Shown: piece by piece, positions 19,941 to 30,622 of the stretch | Numbering within the stretch: the first letter of the stretch is position 1 | Layout of the letters: every line of letters begins with the position of its first letter | DNA from: Paraniabella defluvii | Lineage (GTDB): Bacteria > Bacteroidota > Bacteroidia > Chitinophagales > Chitinophagaceae | Reading direction: 5' to 3' | DNA length: 64,000 nt | NCBI GenBank assembly: GCA_019316985.1 | Contig: CP079215.1 | Location: 3,534,001 to 3,598,000, forward strand | The notes under the pieces: generated by a model | What the model saw: only the letters and a program-made list of their open reading frames with translations | What the model was told of the DNA's origin: nothing | The model's database searches: none | Translations under genes and position numbers: made by a program

Positions 19941-21428
19941 TTATTTTAGTTTATGCAACTGCAGTTGCTGTATCGCTATTTTGCCTGGTGATTGTATGCT
20001 GATATCGGTAAACGGCGTTGTTGGAAAAAATATTCCTGTCATAACACTCAGCCCGTTATCTGCAAATAATTCTACTGATGCCACGTCAATTACCAGGGTT
20101 ATATTCATATCCTTGTTATTTGAAAAGCGGGGGCAACATGTTTTTGGCAAAATCTTTTTCAAATGAAGTAACGCCGCTTTGGGTGCGGTCGATAAAATAC
20201 TGGTTTGCTTTGGCATCAAAGCCAATTACTACCCGCTCTCCTTTTACATTGGATAAAACGATGTTGAATGATTGGGCGTTGCCGGTATTAAAGTCTAATA
20301 TAGCCGCTCCGTTCAGCTTTCCAGTTTTTTTGGTGATATCAACATTCCCTGCTATTATATTCTTTAATGTAGCGCTTTTTGTAACTGAGGCCCTCAATTC
20401 TTTTACGGGCTCCGAAGCGAGGAAGTATTCGCTGCCTCTTTTACCAGCTTCAGTTCTCTGGCAATAGTGGTGGCGCTGCGCCAGTTTTGGGTAGGCACCA
20501 GGTTGGCATATTGCCAGTTGCTCATCCAGCCGATGAGTAGTTTACGATCCCCGGTATTGCTCCACGTAACGCCCGCATAATTGTCCGGGCCGTAATCCAT
20601 CCAGCGGGTTAGCGTGTCAAAGGTTTAAAAACCGAACCATCAAAGTCCCCGGTAAAATATTGCGTGGCCGATCCGCCGTTAGGGCCGCCGGGATTCAGGT
20701 TTACGATGAGTACCCAGGCCTGTTTACCATCTGCTGAAAAAGGCACCAGGTCCGGACATTCCCATACGCCGCCATGTGCGCCGATGTTTTTGCCAAACCT
20801 GCTTTCTTCTTTCCAGCTTTTTAAATTGGTCGATGAATAAAAAGTAATATGATCTAAAGTAGCCAATGTCATGATCCATTTTTAGTAGCTTCATGCCACG
20901 TCACTTTAGGGTCGCGAAAATCGCGGATACGGGGGTTAGGCAGTACAGGATTACCCTTATATTTCGTCCATGTTTTACCCTCGTCCAGGCTGTAGGCAAT
21001 ACCCTGGGTCTGGTAGGTTTCAAAACCCTCTTTTTCTATGGCATGGCTGTGGTTGGTATAAATAGCCACCATGGCATTTTTGCCAAACCCTGCGGTATTA
21101 TTTACATCTATTACCGCGCTGCCGGAAAAGATCGTTCCCAGTGCATCGGGATATAAAGCGATGGGCTGTTCTTTCCAGTTTACCAGGTCGGCGCTGATGG
21201 CATGGCCCCAATGCATGGGCCCCCATACCGGCTTATCGGGATTGTGCTGGAAAAACAAATGATATGTTCCATTATAGAAAACCATGCCGTTGGGATCGTT
21301 CATCCAGCCTTTTGGGGCGTGAAGTGAATCAATGGCCGGTGCGGCTCGTTTTGCTGTTGCGCAATTACTGGTCCGTACGACAGGGCTAACACAAATGCGA
21401 GTATCGTCAGATATTTGTTATAAAGCAT
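19941..21428 (-). CDS. GH32 fructan hydrolase (levanase/inulinase type), secreted (frameshifted)
   Basis: The ATG at 21428 starts a signal peptide ending near PVIAQQQN. All three catalytic signatures of family GH32 are present: the nucleophile in GWMNDPNGMVFYNG (after one restored base), the transition-state stabiliser in RDFRDPKVTWHE, and the acid/base glutamate in GVWECPDLVPFS. The five-bladed propeller segments GPMHWGHAISADLVNW and MDYGPDNYAGVTW follow, then the C-terminal beta-sandwich (VIDVASVELFADNG). Frame breaks lie near 21310, 20871, 20612, 20400 and 20125. The corrected length is about 495 residues. GH32 enzymes release fructose from levan, inulin or sucrose. It is the last gene of the fructan operon. 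Endo or exo action is not readable, but the short form suggests exo-fructosidase. Confidence 0.88.
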
Positions 21429-21519
21429 AGTATAGTGGTATTAAAAATGAGATGTTGTATATGAGTAGCGAAAAAAATATTTAATAGCAAGCCGGGCGCC
21501 GGCAACCATATGCCCCAGC

Positions 21520-22007
21520 TTATTCATTTTTCATTCTTTTAATTTGCTGTAATAAATTATTCCATTCGTTTTCCGAATGATATTGCTGTACAAGATCGCC
21601 GTTTTTTGTAAATAATACCATAAACGGTAATTGTTCTAAATGATAATAATTTTTAATAAAAAACGAATTGCCTTCAGTGCCGGTATAGAAATTAGGATGC
21701 TGTTGTAACGCGAACTGTTCCACAAAGGAGGCTACATCTTTTACCGGCCGGTGAGTGATCAGCGCCACCGAAAGCTTTTTCAGCTCTTTATAATGTTTGG
21801 TCATTTGTAGTACCAGTTTTTCACAATGATCGCAACCCGGCGAAAAATAAACCAGCAATATGGGTTTACCCATCGGTAACTGTGTGCCTTGAACAGCGTG
21901 CCGTTGGCCTGTATCATTTGAAACGGCGGGAGCTTATTGGGTTGCGATACCGCTGAAAAACCAACAGTAACTAATGAAACAACTATGAGTAATTTTAATA
22001 TTGGCAA
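21520..22007 (-). CDS. Thioredoxin-like redoxin with signal peptide, embedded in the fructan operon (frameshifted once)
   Basis: A signal peptide (LLIVVSLVTVGFSAVSQ) leads into a TlpA/AhpC-like thioredoxin fold. ILLVYFSPGCDHCEKLV carries the redox-active CDHC pair. LEQLPFMVLFTKNGDLV supplies the cis-proline strand, and the C-terminus NEWNNLLQQIKRMKNE is helical. One break lies near 21870. The corrected length is about 160 residues. It probably acts on disulfides in the periplasm or outer membrane. It lies between two GH32-superfamily genes on the same strand with 62 and 91 bp gaps. Its link to fructan use is unclear; it may be a passenger gene or help fold cysteine-containing neighbours. Confidence 0.75.
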
Positions 22008-22069
22008 CAGGTAAGTACTGCTGTGTTTTTTATACTATGTGGCGGTGAATGATGCAAGGTACTATGGGT

Positions 22070-23717
22070 TTATGGATGAGTAACTGTAATATTACTAAAA
22101 GTAACGTCGCTATGGTCGGAAAAGATACCCCAGGAAGTATTACTGGCTTTGTAAATACGGTTTGTAAAAGCTACCTGGTCGTTTATATATACTACCACAA
22201 CTGAGTTCTCTACAACAATCTGTACTTTATAGCTGGTATTGGCGCTGAGGAGAGCGGCACGTCATTATCCGGAATGCTATCCAGTGCGCTGCGATTTTTC
22301 TTTTCAAATTTTAATTTGTTTTCAGATGGCACAAACCGCAACTGGAATGTATTTTCATAACCGTCACAGGCGCCAATAAGAAAGCCAAAATCTTTTGAGG
22401 AGCTGGAATAGGAAAATGTAGTGGTGATTAAATACTGAGCCCGGTTGACGGGATGGTACAGCACATTTGCCACATCAAAATCAGCATTACTGATGAGCCG
22501 GTATGACTGGGTGCCGGAACTGGTGTTGGTTACATTGCCCCATTGACTGTCTTTGATGATAGTTTCCTGTGTAGTTTCCAGCCAGCTTTTTACGGTGTGC
22601 GGAATAGCGGTGGCCAGGTCTCCATTAGGTAAGGCGTATATCTTATGTGTGACCAGGTTTCCGCCCCATGCCCAGGAACCGTTATCGGTACCGCCGGAAC
22701 GGGTATGGCACCAGCCAAAAAGATAAGCATCACCATAAGCGTCCGGAACAGCTTTGCCGGCGTAAAAAGCATTACCATCTATACGGTCCGGTCCGGAAGG
22801 CAGGCTCCAGGGGCCATTGACGGAGGTGCTTTTCCGGTAATGCACGTACTTCTGCTTTTCCGAACTGATGCTTTGATCGGAAAAGATCAGGTAATAGTAT
22901 CCGCCAAAGTGAAAAATGCCGGGACACTCCATGTTAAAATAATTGGTGCTGCCTCCATCATAAAACACGCCCTGGTAGCTCCAGTTGAGTAAATCTGACG
23001 ATGTGTATTTTGCTATAACACCCTCCAGCTACCGTTATGGTTTTTGCGTGCAGCGATCAGCATCATCCAGTTATTGCCCGCTGCATCCCATATTACAAAA
23101 GGATCACGCCAGTTGTCGTTTTCATCGTAGCCAATGCCGGTTGGCGCATAAATGGTGGCAAAGGAATTGTTTTTGGTAAATGCCGATGTTGGATTTGTAG
23201 CTGTTGCTAGCATAATGCCTTCCCGTTTTACCCCGTTCGTGCAGCTGGTGATATCGGGGTTGTGACCGGTATAAAAAGCATAATAAATGTTGTTTGCTTT
23301 TACTACGGCGCCTGCCCCAACCGCATAGTCCTGGTCGCAGGTAACACCGGAAGACGATAGAATGGAACCGGTTTCGGAGTAACTGTGAAAGTTGTCAGAC
23401 ACGAATGCATACCAGGGATGCTTTTGCCCGCCGGCGCTCCATATGTCTTTAAGAAAATAAAGCTTATAGTTGAGAGCAGAGGAATCATAGTAAGGAGCTA
23501 CGTCTCCTATGTAGGTACTGTCTGCGCACATCCGGTAAATAGAATAGTCTTTTTGTTCCGCCTGTGCAGTGCATTGCAGTCCGTTTAATGCTGTTTCGAT
23601 ATTTGGTGCGGAATGCGCCGCAAGCAGGTCTTCCAGGTCAACCGGCAATCTGCTACAGGCGTTGAAAAGGAGTACGGCTCCAAACGCCGCAGTTGTGGAG
23701 AAAACAGATCTTTTCAT
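22070..23717 (-). CDS. GH32-superfamily lipoprotein with C-terminal DUF4975-like domain (frameshifted)
   Basis: The start at 23717 gives a lipoprotein signal (GAVLLFNACSRLP, lipobox FNAC). The five-bladed propeller catalytic positions can be read: the nucleophile region is YIGDVAPYYDS in place of NDPNG, the second Asp is in NDNWRDPFVIWDA, and the acid/base Glu is in NMECPGIFHFGGYYY. A beta-sandwich follows, ending (after correction near 22255) in VVVVYINDQVAFTNRIYKA. Frame breaks are near 23020 and 22255. About 545 residues. It resembles Bacteroidota fructan-locus proteins with a DUF4975 C-terminus; the name is from memory and unverified. Catalytic activity on fructo-oligosaccharides is plausible. 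A second protein of the same type lies at 25733-27289. Confidence 0.72.
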
Positions 23718-23741
23718 ATTGGCAATTTTTAGGGTTTGTTT

Positions 23742-25714
23742 TTATTGAGAAGGTTGGTTCCATATTGAAGAAAGCTCCCATCCCGTAAAACTTATTAACC
23801 GGGCAGGCCCTTTTTCGGAAAATACCTGTATCCCTGTTTGCAATTCCGAAGGGTAGGTAACCAGGCTTAAAACTACCTTTCCCTGGTTGGTAAATACTTC
23901 CACAGACGACTGATCTACCAGCATATGCAAGCGTACCTGCCCGTTTTCAGGCGTCACCGGGGCGTACATCTTAGCAGCAAACTTTTGGGTAAAATCTACA
24001 TTGCCTGTAAAATCTGTACAATTTGTTCTGTCAATACAAAGGTTGGAGGTTGCAGGATCATAGCTCAGTCTTAATCGCCGTCCTTCACCAACAAGCAGGT
24101 TGAAACCGAATGCCGCCGCGGCTTTCGAACTGAATACGGCATCTATCTCATACGTGTTTCTTCCCGGTTTAAATTCTGTTATATCCCGGGTTCCGCTAAT
24201 GGCCCTGTTAGTAAACTGAACCGGCTTTTTCGTAACTTTGTTAAAGCCTGTATCGGACTTTGTACTAGGCGTATCCCCTCAGGAAACTTTTTTAATGCAA
24301 TAGCTCTCGGTAAAGATTGAAACCCTTTTCCCCAGGCAGAAGGCACATTTCTTGCATAATCCCAATTGCCCATCCAGCCCATAAATACAGGCCTATGCTC
24401 CGGGTTTTCGGGAAAGCGGTACGACCGGGTGGCATAAAAGTCGGTACCATAATCCAGCCAAAGCCCGTGCTGTAAACCTTTGGGGTGAAGTACTTTTGAA
24501 AAAAAGGATATGATCGATACGAATAGTTCCCCATTGTTCATCCGAGGCATCATCTACAATCTGTATCACCGCTTTTTCTCCTTTCAGATCGCTTACATCC
24601 CATCCGTTCCATTTCAGCAGGTCGCTGTTATCGCCTGTAGCAGAGCGTACCACTTTTTGATGCACCAGTAAATTGATACAGGTTTTCCCGGGGCGGTTTC
24701 CTCCTGCTATTAAAAAATTGATCACCGGTTCTGTGATGGTAAAAACAGGTGAAGTGAGCGTGCCGGTCTTTCCATTACCGCCGTTACGGGAATTGGCATC
24801 ACCGCTGCCAATGCGTACCACGGAATCACTATCATCCGGGCGGCTGCCAAAAGCGGTTCCGGTAGTTTTCCAGGTTCCATAGCCTGTAGCATCAAAGGAT
24901 TCAAAACTTTCCCGGCAAGCCCCGTGCCGTCTTTTAAAAAGCAACGGTGGCATCATCTGCACGAAATTGTTTCCCGTCGAAATCGCCCACAAAATATTGT
25001 ACCCGGTTAGGCCCCTGGCCGATGAGCAGTACCCATTTCTTTTGCCGGGCTCACCCTCCACATCCAGCTCCAACAGATCCGGACATTCCCAGAAAGCGCT
25101 CCGTGGGCCCAGGTTGCCAAACTCACTCATATATACCCATTCTTTCAGGTTGCGGGAGGAGTAAAAATGTATCTTTTAATGTCCGGTACTGTTACTGCCA
25201 TCACCCATTTTTGAATGGGCTCGTGCCAGAACACCTGCGGATCGCGGAAGAATATTTTGCGCACATCCAGCACCGGGTTGCCTTCGTAAAAATTAAAATT
25301 GATCCTGTCGTTGCTTACAGAAATGGCTTGTTGCTCCGGCAGGCTATCGCCCGGGTAGTGCATAGTATAAACAGCGATCATACTGTTAGCTCCAAATCCC
25401 GCGGTATTATTTTTATCAACAACTACCGATCCCGAAAAATAGGAGAATGCCCTGCTACCGCCCTGCATGGGGTAGGGGAGCTCTTCCCAATGTACCAAGT
25501 CTTCAGAAACGGCATGCCCCCACCAGAATAAATGATACTTTCCTCCGGTATAAACCAACCCGTCAGGGTCGCCGATCCATCCTTTCTGAGGACTGAAATG
25601 AAACTGCGGGCGATATTTCTCATCATACTGCGCATATAGGTGCTGCATAGCTGTTACCAGCAATAAAGCAAACAGCAGGGCTGTATTTTTATGACAGATG
25701 TAAGACTTATGCAT
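23742..25714 (-). CDS. GH32 levanase-type enzyme with inserted beta-sandwich domain (frameshifted)
   Basis: A signal peptide ends near MQHLYAQ. GH32 signatures follow: GWIGDPDGLVYTGGKYHLF (nucleophile Asp kept although NDPNG has become GDPDG), IFFRDPQVFWHE and SAFWECPDLLEL. After YFVGDFDGKQF a roughly 130-residue segment is inserted before the blade beginning WLDYGTDFYATRSYR. The insert reads as a jelly-roll (TGTLTSPVFTITEP, FLIAGGNRPGKTCINLLV, WDVSDLKGEKAVIQIVDD), resembling the DUF4980-type/galactose-binding-like region found in many levanases. The C-terminal sandwich contains MLVDQSSVEVFTNQGK. Frame breaks lie near 25166, 24960, 24900, 24500 and 24200. About 655 residues. Probably an exo-acting fructanase; the insert may bind levan (inference). 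Confidence 0.83.
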
Positions 25715-25732
25715 GATCGGGTATTTATTGAA

Positions 25733-27289
25733 TTAATGAGCAGATATTTTCAGATCATTTACCACTATCTTCATCTTATCGGCGCGGAGGCTCCAAGCAT
25801 TATCCTGAACACGGTAAACACGATTGGTAAGCGCCACTTCGTTATTCAAATACAGGGCTGCAATAGAATTGTCAATAACGAGACTGAAGGAATACGTTTT
25901 ACCTGCTTCAAAATTAAAAGGTACCCTTGTTATTTCCGATCCATTATTGTAGGCGGCTATGCGTTTGGCGGCCGGCTCGAAACGGATGATATAGGAACCA
26001 TTTTTATCAGTGCCTGCGTTAAAGCCAAGAGAGGCCATACCTGTGGTGTTGCTGAAACTGATGCTGCCGCTGATCTTCACCGTTCCTCAATTTTTCCAAA
26101 CTGGTAACCTGCAGCGGAGGCCGTGCCGTCAATCGTATAGCTGGCGCCCGATTGCGTTACTGCACCATCCTGTTCTTTAACGGACAGGTCTGCCGTTTTA
26201 GTAAAGTAAGCCTGCACCGGCTCGGGAATTTTTACGCCGAGGTTGCCGTTATTTAGTTTTACCAATTCATGGCTGATTAAATTGCCTGCCCAGGTACGGG
26301 CGCCGTTATCTGTTTCAGGGGTACGGCGATGCGCCCATGCAAAAGCATAATACTGTGCGCCGTTAGATGCCATACGCCCTGCATAAAACTGGTGACCATC
26401 GAACATATCATTGCCTCCTGTTGGTTTTGTCCACGGACCGGCAGTGGAGTTGGCTACACGATAATGGGTGCCTGGCGTGCCAGACCAGTCTTCAGCAAAA
26501 AGCATATAATATTGATTCCCCATTTGAAGATGTCGGCACATTCCAGCATCAGGTAATCGCCTTCTACATTCAAAGTACCCCTCAGCTGCCAGTTATTGGA
26601 AGCCGGGTCGGTTGTTTTGTAAACAAGCAATACACCTTTGCCCGATTGCTGCGCACTTACGATCATCCAGTATTCATTAAACTCACTATTAAAGAAAACA
26701 TAAGGATCGCGGAACTCATTCATATTAAACCCCTGCGGCGCTTTTAATGAAAAGTCTTTTTGACCCAGCTCTTTAAGTCGGTACTGGTGGCATACATTAC
26801 CGCCTCGCGGCTATTGGGCGTTGCCCAGCCCGGATTATTATTTTGCAGCCAGCTGCTACTGCCGTTGTGCCCGGTATAATAAAAATAATAGGTGTTGCCT
26901 GCTTTTACCAGGAGCCCGTGCCTACCAGTTGATCCTGCGTGGCAACATTGCCATAAGCAATCGTTTCACCTTCGTAATTATAGTGGAGCAGGTTACTGGT
27001 GGTAAACTGGTGGATAGGATGCTGACCCGGGCTGCTTTGCTTTACCCTGTCAGGCGCATCATGTAGAAAGAATAAATGAAATGTACCCTCTATGTAATAA
27101 GGCATTACATCGCCTACCCAGCCGGCATAACCTGTGCCGGGGGTGTTGCAGGGGCAGCGGGTTGGGGATAGATATTAAAAGTAGCTTCAGGCCGTGGATC
27201 GGGAATAATATTTTTCCGTCATTTTTATTGCAGCAGGTAAGCAGCAGCATACCCACGATAAAGGAGAAAGAATTAAAAAGCATTTTCAT
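25733..27289 (-). CDS. Second GH32-superfamily lipoprotein (DUF4975-like) (frameshifted)
   Basis: The ATG at 27289 starts a lipoprotein signal (VGMLLLTCCNKN). The nucleophile region is GWVGDVMPYYIEGTFHLFF, the middle Asp is in NEFRDPYVFFNSEFNEYW, and the acid/base Glu is in YLMLECADIFKWG. The C-terminal sandwich includes GSYIIRFEPAAKRIAAYNNG and ALYLNNEVALTNRVYRV. The shared GDVxPYY signature and TNRVYR-type C-terminus show it is a paralogue of the protein at 22070-23717. Frame breaks lie near 27190, 26915, 26770, 26525 and 26085. About 515 residues. It ends 18 bp before the GH32 enzyme downstream. Likely a surface or periplasmic fructan-processing or binding protein. Confidence 0.72.
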
Positions 27290-27516
27290 CCGTGATTTTT
27301 TTGTTTTTTTATTTGATCGGATGGAACATCCTGGCCAACATTCCTCTGTGAAATATTTACCCGGGCGTTTCATGTGTATGTTTCGAAAGGGGGCAACTCT
27401 TTGCATGAACATCCTGAACGGCACAAGCGTCGGGATAGTTTCTTTTTCAATGAGCTGTTTCGCTTTGCTCGCTATGATACTTCATATGATCAGAATATTT
27501 GTGACACCTGTGAAGT
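27290..27516. other. 227-bp gap within the fructan operon
   Basis: No gene seen. This is the widest gap in the minus-strand fructan gene series, so an internal promoter is possible; no clear TAnnTTTG box was found. Confidence 0.3.
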
Positions 27517-28893
27517 TTAGTGATCCTTTAAATAGTCGATGGCGTTTTTAGTGATCCTGCGGATATTGCCGATATACGCATTGGTGGTCTTGCCACCGTT
27601 TAATGGTTCTGAGTACCAGTCGTAAGCGCCAAATGCAATAATGATCACATTGGCATTATCGCCGGTTTTCCATTCGGCAATACCTACACGCCCGTCTAAA
27701 TTATCGTCCCAAGCTTCAGAAGCCAGGTTAATACCCCGGTCTGTTCGCGCCACGCAGCCCCGTTGCCATAACCACCCCACTCGGGCAAGAACCACCAGGC
27801 CGTATGGTTTTGCCTGAACGTTCCTTTTTCCAGCAGCCACGCTTTGCCCGGTTCGTAGGTTTCAATACCTGCAAATACGGGATGGCTTTCCCGGGTGCGG
27901 AAAGAAATACCCCAGTTGTTATTTTGTTCTATGAATCCTGCATTGCCAAAATCGCCAAACGCGTTGTTAGGCCCACGTCCCTGCGGAACGATGCCTAATG
28001 CTTCTACATAGCGTGTAGCATAGGTGGTCAGCATCAGGTTGCCGCCGTTGACTCGGTAAGCTTTAAGTGCATTTACAACGGCAGACGTCAGTGCAGCAGC
28101 CGGTAAATCCTGGGCAGCATCGTAATGCCACCAGATTACTTTATAATTGGACAGCCTGCGCCCTGTTTCAATGCTTTGAAAGGATATATAATCTGCCGCA
28201 GGATAATTTAAAAAGAACCAGTCTGCAGCGGCTTTTTCATCAGGGTCAGCAATGGCATCGCGCGTAGCAGCAAGGCCCAGGAACGCATACTCGTTTACCG
28301 AATTGCTGATCACCGTTACCCTGTAGGTTGCGGTAGTATTGCCCGATGTTAACGTGTACGATACAGGCCCGGTGAAGTTTTGCGGCACCCCACTCGCAGG
28401 CGAAACCTGGATATTGTTTTCTACCTGTATTTGAGGCGTAAGATTGCTTAGGTTAACACCATCTGGAAGCAACACCGTAATACTTTGTGCGGACTGGTCG
28501 ATAGTGCCAGCAACCCCGTTTATTGTAAAGGATTTCAGCGGGGAGTAATCAGCGCTTTAACCGTATAATCTTTATACAGGTTGCCATTAGTAATGCGATA
28601 CTTCACATCTCCTGTAAAATTAATTGTTGCCCCTGCAGCAGGCGACAGGGCTGCTGTGGCGGGAAGCGCTACAGACGGCGTAAGGGAACTAAGATTGGTT
28701 CCAAAAGGAAGGCGCACGGTAATAATGCCGCTTTTATGATCTATTTCCCCTGTTGCTGGTTGATGCTGAACGATTGCAGGCGTACATCGGCAGTTACATC
28801 GAAATTACTCTTGTTCTCTTTGTTACAGCCTGCCAGCACCAGCCAACTGATCAGCAGTAAGTGAACAGCGCCTGTTATTATTTTCGTTTTCAT
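27517..28893 (-). CDS. Fructan-locus surface lipoprotein with tandem Ig-like repeats and DUF4960-like domain (frameshifted)
   Basis: The ATG at 28893 gives a lipoprotein signal (ISWLVLAGCNKENKS, lipobox LAGC). Two similar repeats follow: one with ITVRLPFGTNLSSLTPSV and INFTGDVKYRITNGN, the other with ITVLLPDGVNLSNLTPQI and QNFTGPVSYTLTSGN. These are bacterial Ig-like (DUF5018-type) modules. The C-terminal ~230 residues (DYISFQSIETGRRLSNYKVI, WWHYDAAQDLP, EALGIVPQGRG) look like DUF4960, a domain I recall from Bacteroidota fructan loci. Breaks lie near 28745, 28540 and 27740. It sits in the SusE/SusF position right after SusD and is probably a surface glycan-binding protein; no catalytic motif was recognised. 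Confidence 0.68.
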
Positions 28894-28913
28894 ATTCTCC
28901 AATGCTTTAAAAG

Positions 28914-30611
28914 TTAATAGTTGGGATTTTGCACATAAAGACCTTCGCTCCAGAATATCTGATTCTGTGGTACGGGTAAAAACTCATCCCTGCCTTTCTT
29001 AAAAAAGGCGCTTTGGTATATGCTGCGGGTTGTTTTTTCGTGAGCAAAGAAATCGTTCATCACCTGGTCGGCAATACCCCAGCGTACCAGGTCGAAGAAA
29101 CGCTCGCCTTCCAGGGCCATTTCCAGCCTGCGTTCAAACCGTAATACTTTGCGCGCGGTGGCCTGGTCCCAGGAAATATTTTCGCCCGGTACATACTCTT
29201 TCACGTTATAGTTGGAAGTAGGCTGGCCATTGGCCTGTTTAAGCCGCGTAGTGCTGTTGGCTGCGCGGCGGCGAATAGCGTTTATAAGTGGCAATGCATC
29301 GCCCTGCCTTCCCAGTTCAATCAGCGCTTCTGCTTTAAAGAGCATTACATCTGCATACCTGATGAGGATGCGCGCTTTGGTATTACCGAAGAAAGGCGCA
29401 AGATTTATAAAGCAGTCACATGCAGGCGATACATTTTCCTTCATAGAGTTATAAACGCCGTAGATAGGCACATTTCTGCTCCAGGCTTCCGTAACCACCC
29501 GGGCAGGCTCGTATTTCCAGGGTGCACCGGGCCTTGATACGGTATGGTCGATCCTGGGATCAACTGTATTAATGCCGAAGTTTACATTCTGGTCATTGTA
29601 AGTGTCCAATAGCGGTATACCGGCCGTGCTGGTGCGAAAGGCGTTAACGAGTGTTTGCGAGGGCTTCTGAAAATCGCAACAGCCCAAACCCTGCGGTACC
29701 GTCAACATATCGCCAAAGTTTACACGTCCGCGTCCCGCACCATCGTTACTGGAGAACTGAACAGACAACAATGCCTCTACGCCATTTTCAAAACTGCCGG
29801 GCAAAAAGTTGTTGGCAAAGTCGTCCTGCAGTTTATAATCGGAGTTTAGTGCTATATCGGCGGCATCAATTACTTTTTGCAGCAAAAGCGGATCAATACC
29901 TGTTACAGCATGTGTTTCATTTTGCTTATATGCCTGGAACAGCCTTGTTTTGGCAAGGAATGCATAAGCCGCATATTTGTTAACACGGCCAATTTCCGGT
30001 TGTTTGGCAGGCAGGGCCTGGGCCGCAAACTCAAAATCTGCTGCTATTTTTTCCAGTATCTGGTCGCGTGTCAGTTCATTATTTTTTACCAGCTTATAGT
30101 TGGCGGGTAGCACATTTTCATCTATATAAGGCACCTGCTTGAAAAGATTTTCAATCATCAGGTACCAGTAGCCTCTTAAAAACCGCAGCTCCGCTTTACG
30201 GGTTTCCAGCAACGGGAACTCGCCTGCATTGAGCTTGTTTAAAATGCGTAACCCTTCATTGGCTCTTCTGATGCCCACGTAAATATTGAACCAGATGCCA
30301 TCGTAATTCCATTGATCAGGCCGCGATGTTACAAATGTTTCCATCGCATGAAAAACATCACCATCGTTAATGCCGCCGCCACCTTTATAAGCGTCGTCGG
30401 CGCGCACATTTCCATATTGGTACATGCTGAATGCACGGTTTATTTCGTCGTTTCCAAGCTGTGAATAAGCTGCTATTACAAAGCCTTCTGCCTGATCCGG
30501 AGTAGCTACCTGCTCTTCAGATAAAGAGCCTCTTGGTCCTACCTCCAGCATTTTTTTACAGGATGTAAATGAGATAAAGGCTATAGCTATTATTAGTATA
30601 TTCTTGTTCAT
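28914..30611 (-). CDS. SusD/RagB-family surface glycan-binding lipoprotein
   Basis: This is an intact 565-residue SusD homologue, one of the few long genes here without a frame break. The lipoprotein signal reads IAIAFISFTSCKKMLEVGP. The N-terminal RagB/SusD helical motif contains SLSEEQVATPDQAEGFVIAA. TPR-like helices follow (AELRFLRGYWYLMIENLF, NKYAAYAFLAKTRLFQAY). The C-terminal signature RFERRLEMALEGERFFDLVRW is typical, and the protein ends in a LYVQNPNY-type tail. It pairs with the SusC homologue whose stop is 11 bp upstream, forming the outer-membrane fructan import complex. Confidence 0.93.
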   Translation of the reverse strand: MNKNILIIAIAFISFTSCKKMLEVGPRGSLSEEQVATPDQAEGFVIAAYSQLGNDEINRAFSMYQYGNVRADDAYKGGGGINDGDVFHAMETFVTSRPDQWNYDGIWFNIYVGIRRANEGLRILNKLNAGEFPLLETRKAELRFLRGYWYLMIENLFKQVPYIDENVLPANYKLVKNNELTRDQILEKIAADFEFAAQALPAKQPEIGRVNKYAAYAFLAKTRLFQAYKQNETHAVTGIDPLLLQKVIDAADIALNSDYKLQDDFANNFLPGSFENGVEALLSVQFSSNDGAGRGRVNFGDMLTVPQGLGCCDFQKPSQTLVNAFRTSTAGIPLLDTYNDQNVNFGINTVDPRIDHTVSRPGAPWKYEPARVVTEAWSRNVPIYGVYNSMKENVSPACDCFINLAPFFGNTKARILIRYADVMLFKAEALIELGRQGDALPLINAIRRRAANSTTRLKQANGQPTSNYNVKEYVPGENISWDQATARKVLRFERRLEMALEGERFFDLVRWGIADQVMNDFFAHEKTTRSIYQSAFFKKGRDEFLPVPQNQIFWSEGLYVQNPNY

Positions 30612-30622
30612 TTTGTTGATTT

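Noticed and set aside
24947..25531. Long plus-strand ORF of 194 codons
   Set aside because: It is antisense to the GH32 gene with clear catalytic motifs; its translation has no recognisable domain.
26329..26747. Plus-strand ORFs of 75 and 126 codons
   Set aside because: Antisense to the GH32-like lipoprotein gene at 25733-27289 and without domain signals.
22070..27289. GH43 arabinan/xylan enzymes
   Set aside because: The five-bladed propeller motifs could suggest GH43, but ECPG/ECAD acid-base motifs and the surrounding fructan genes fit the GH32 superfamily better.
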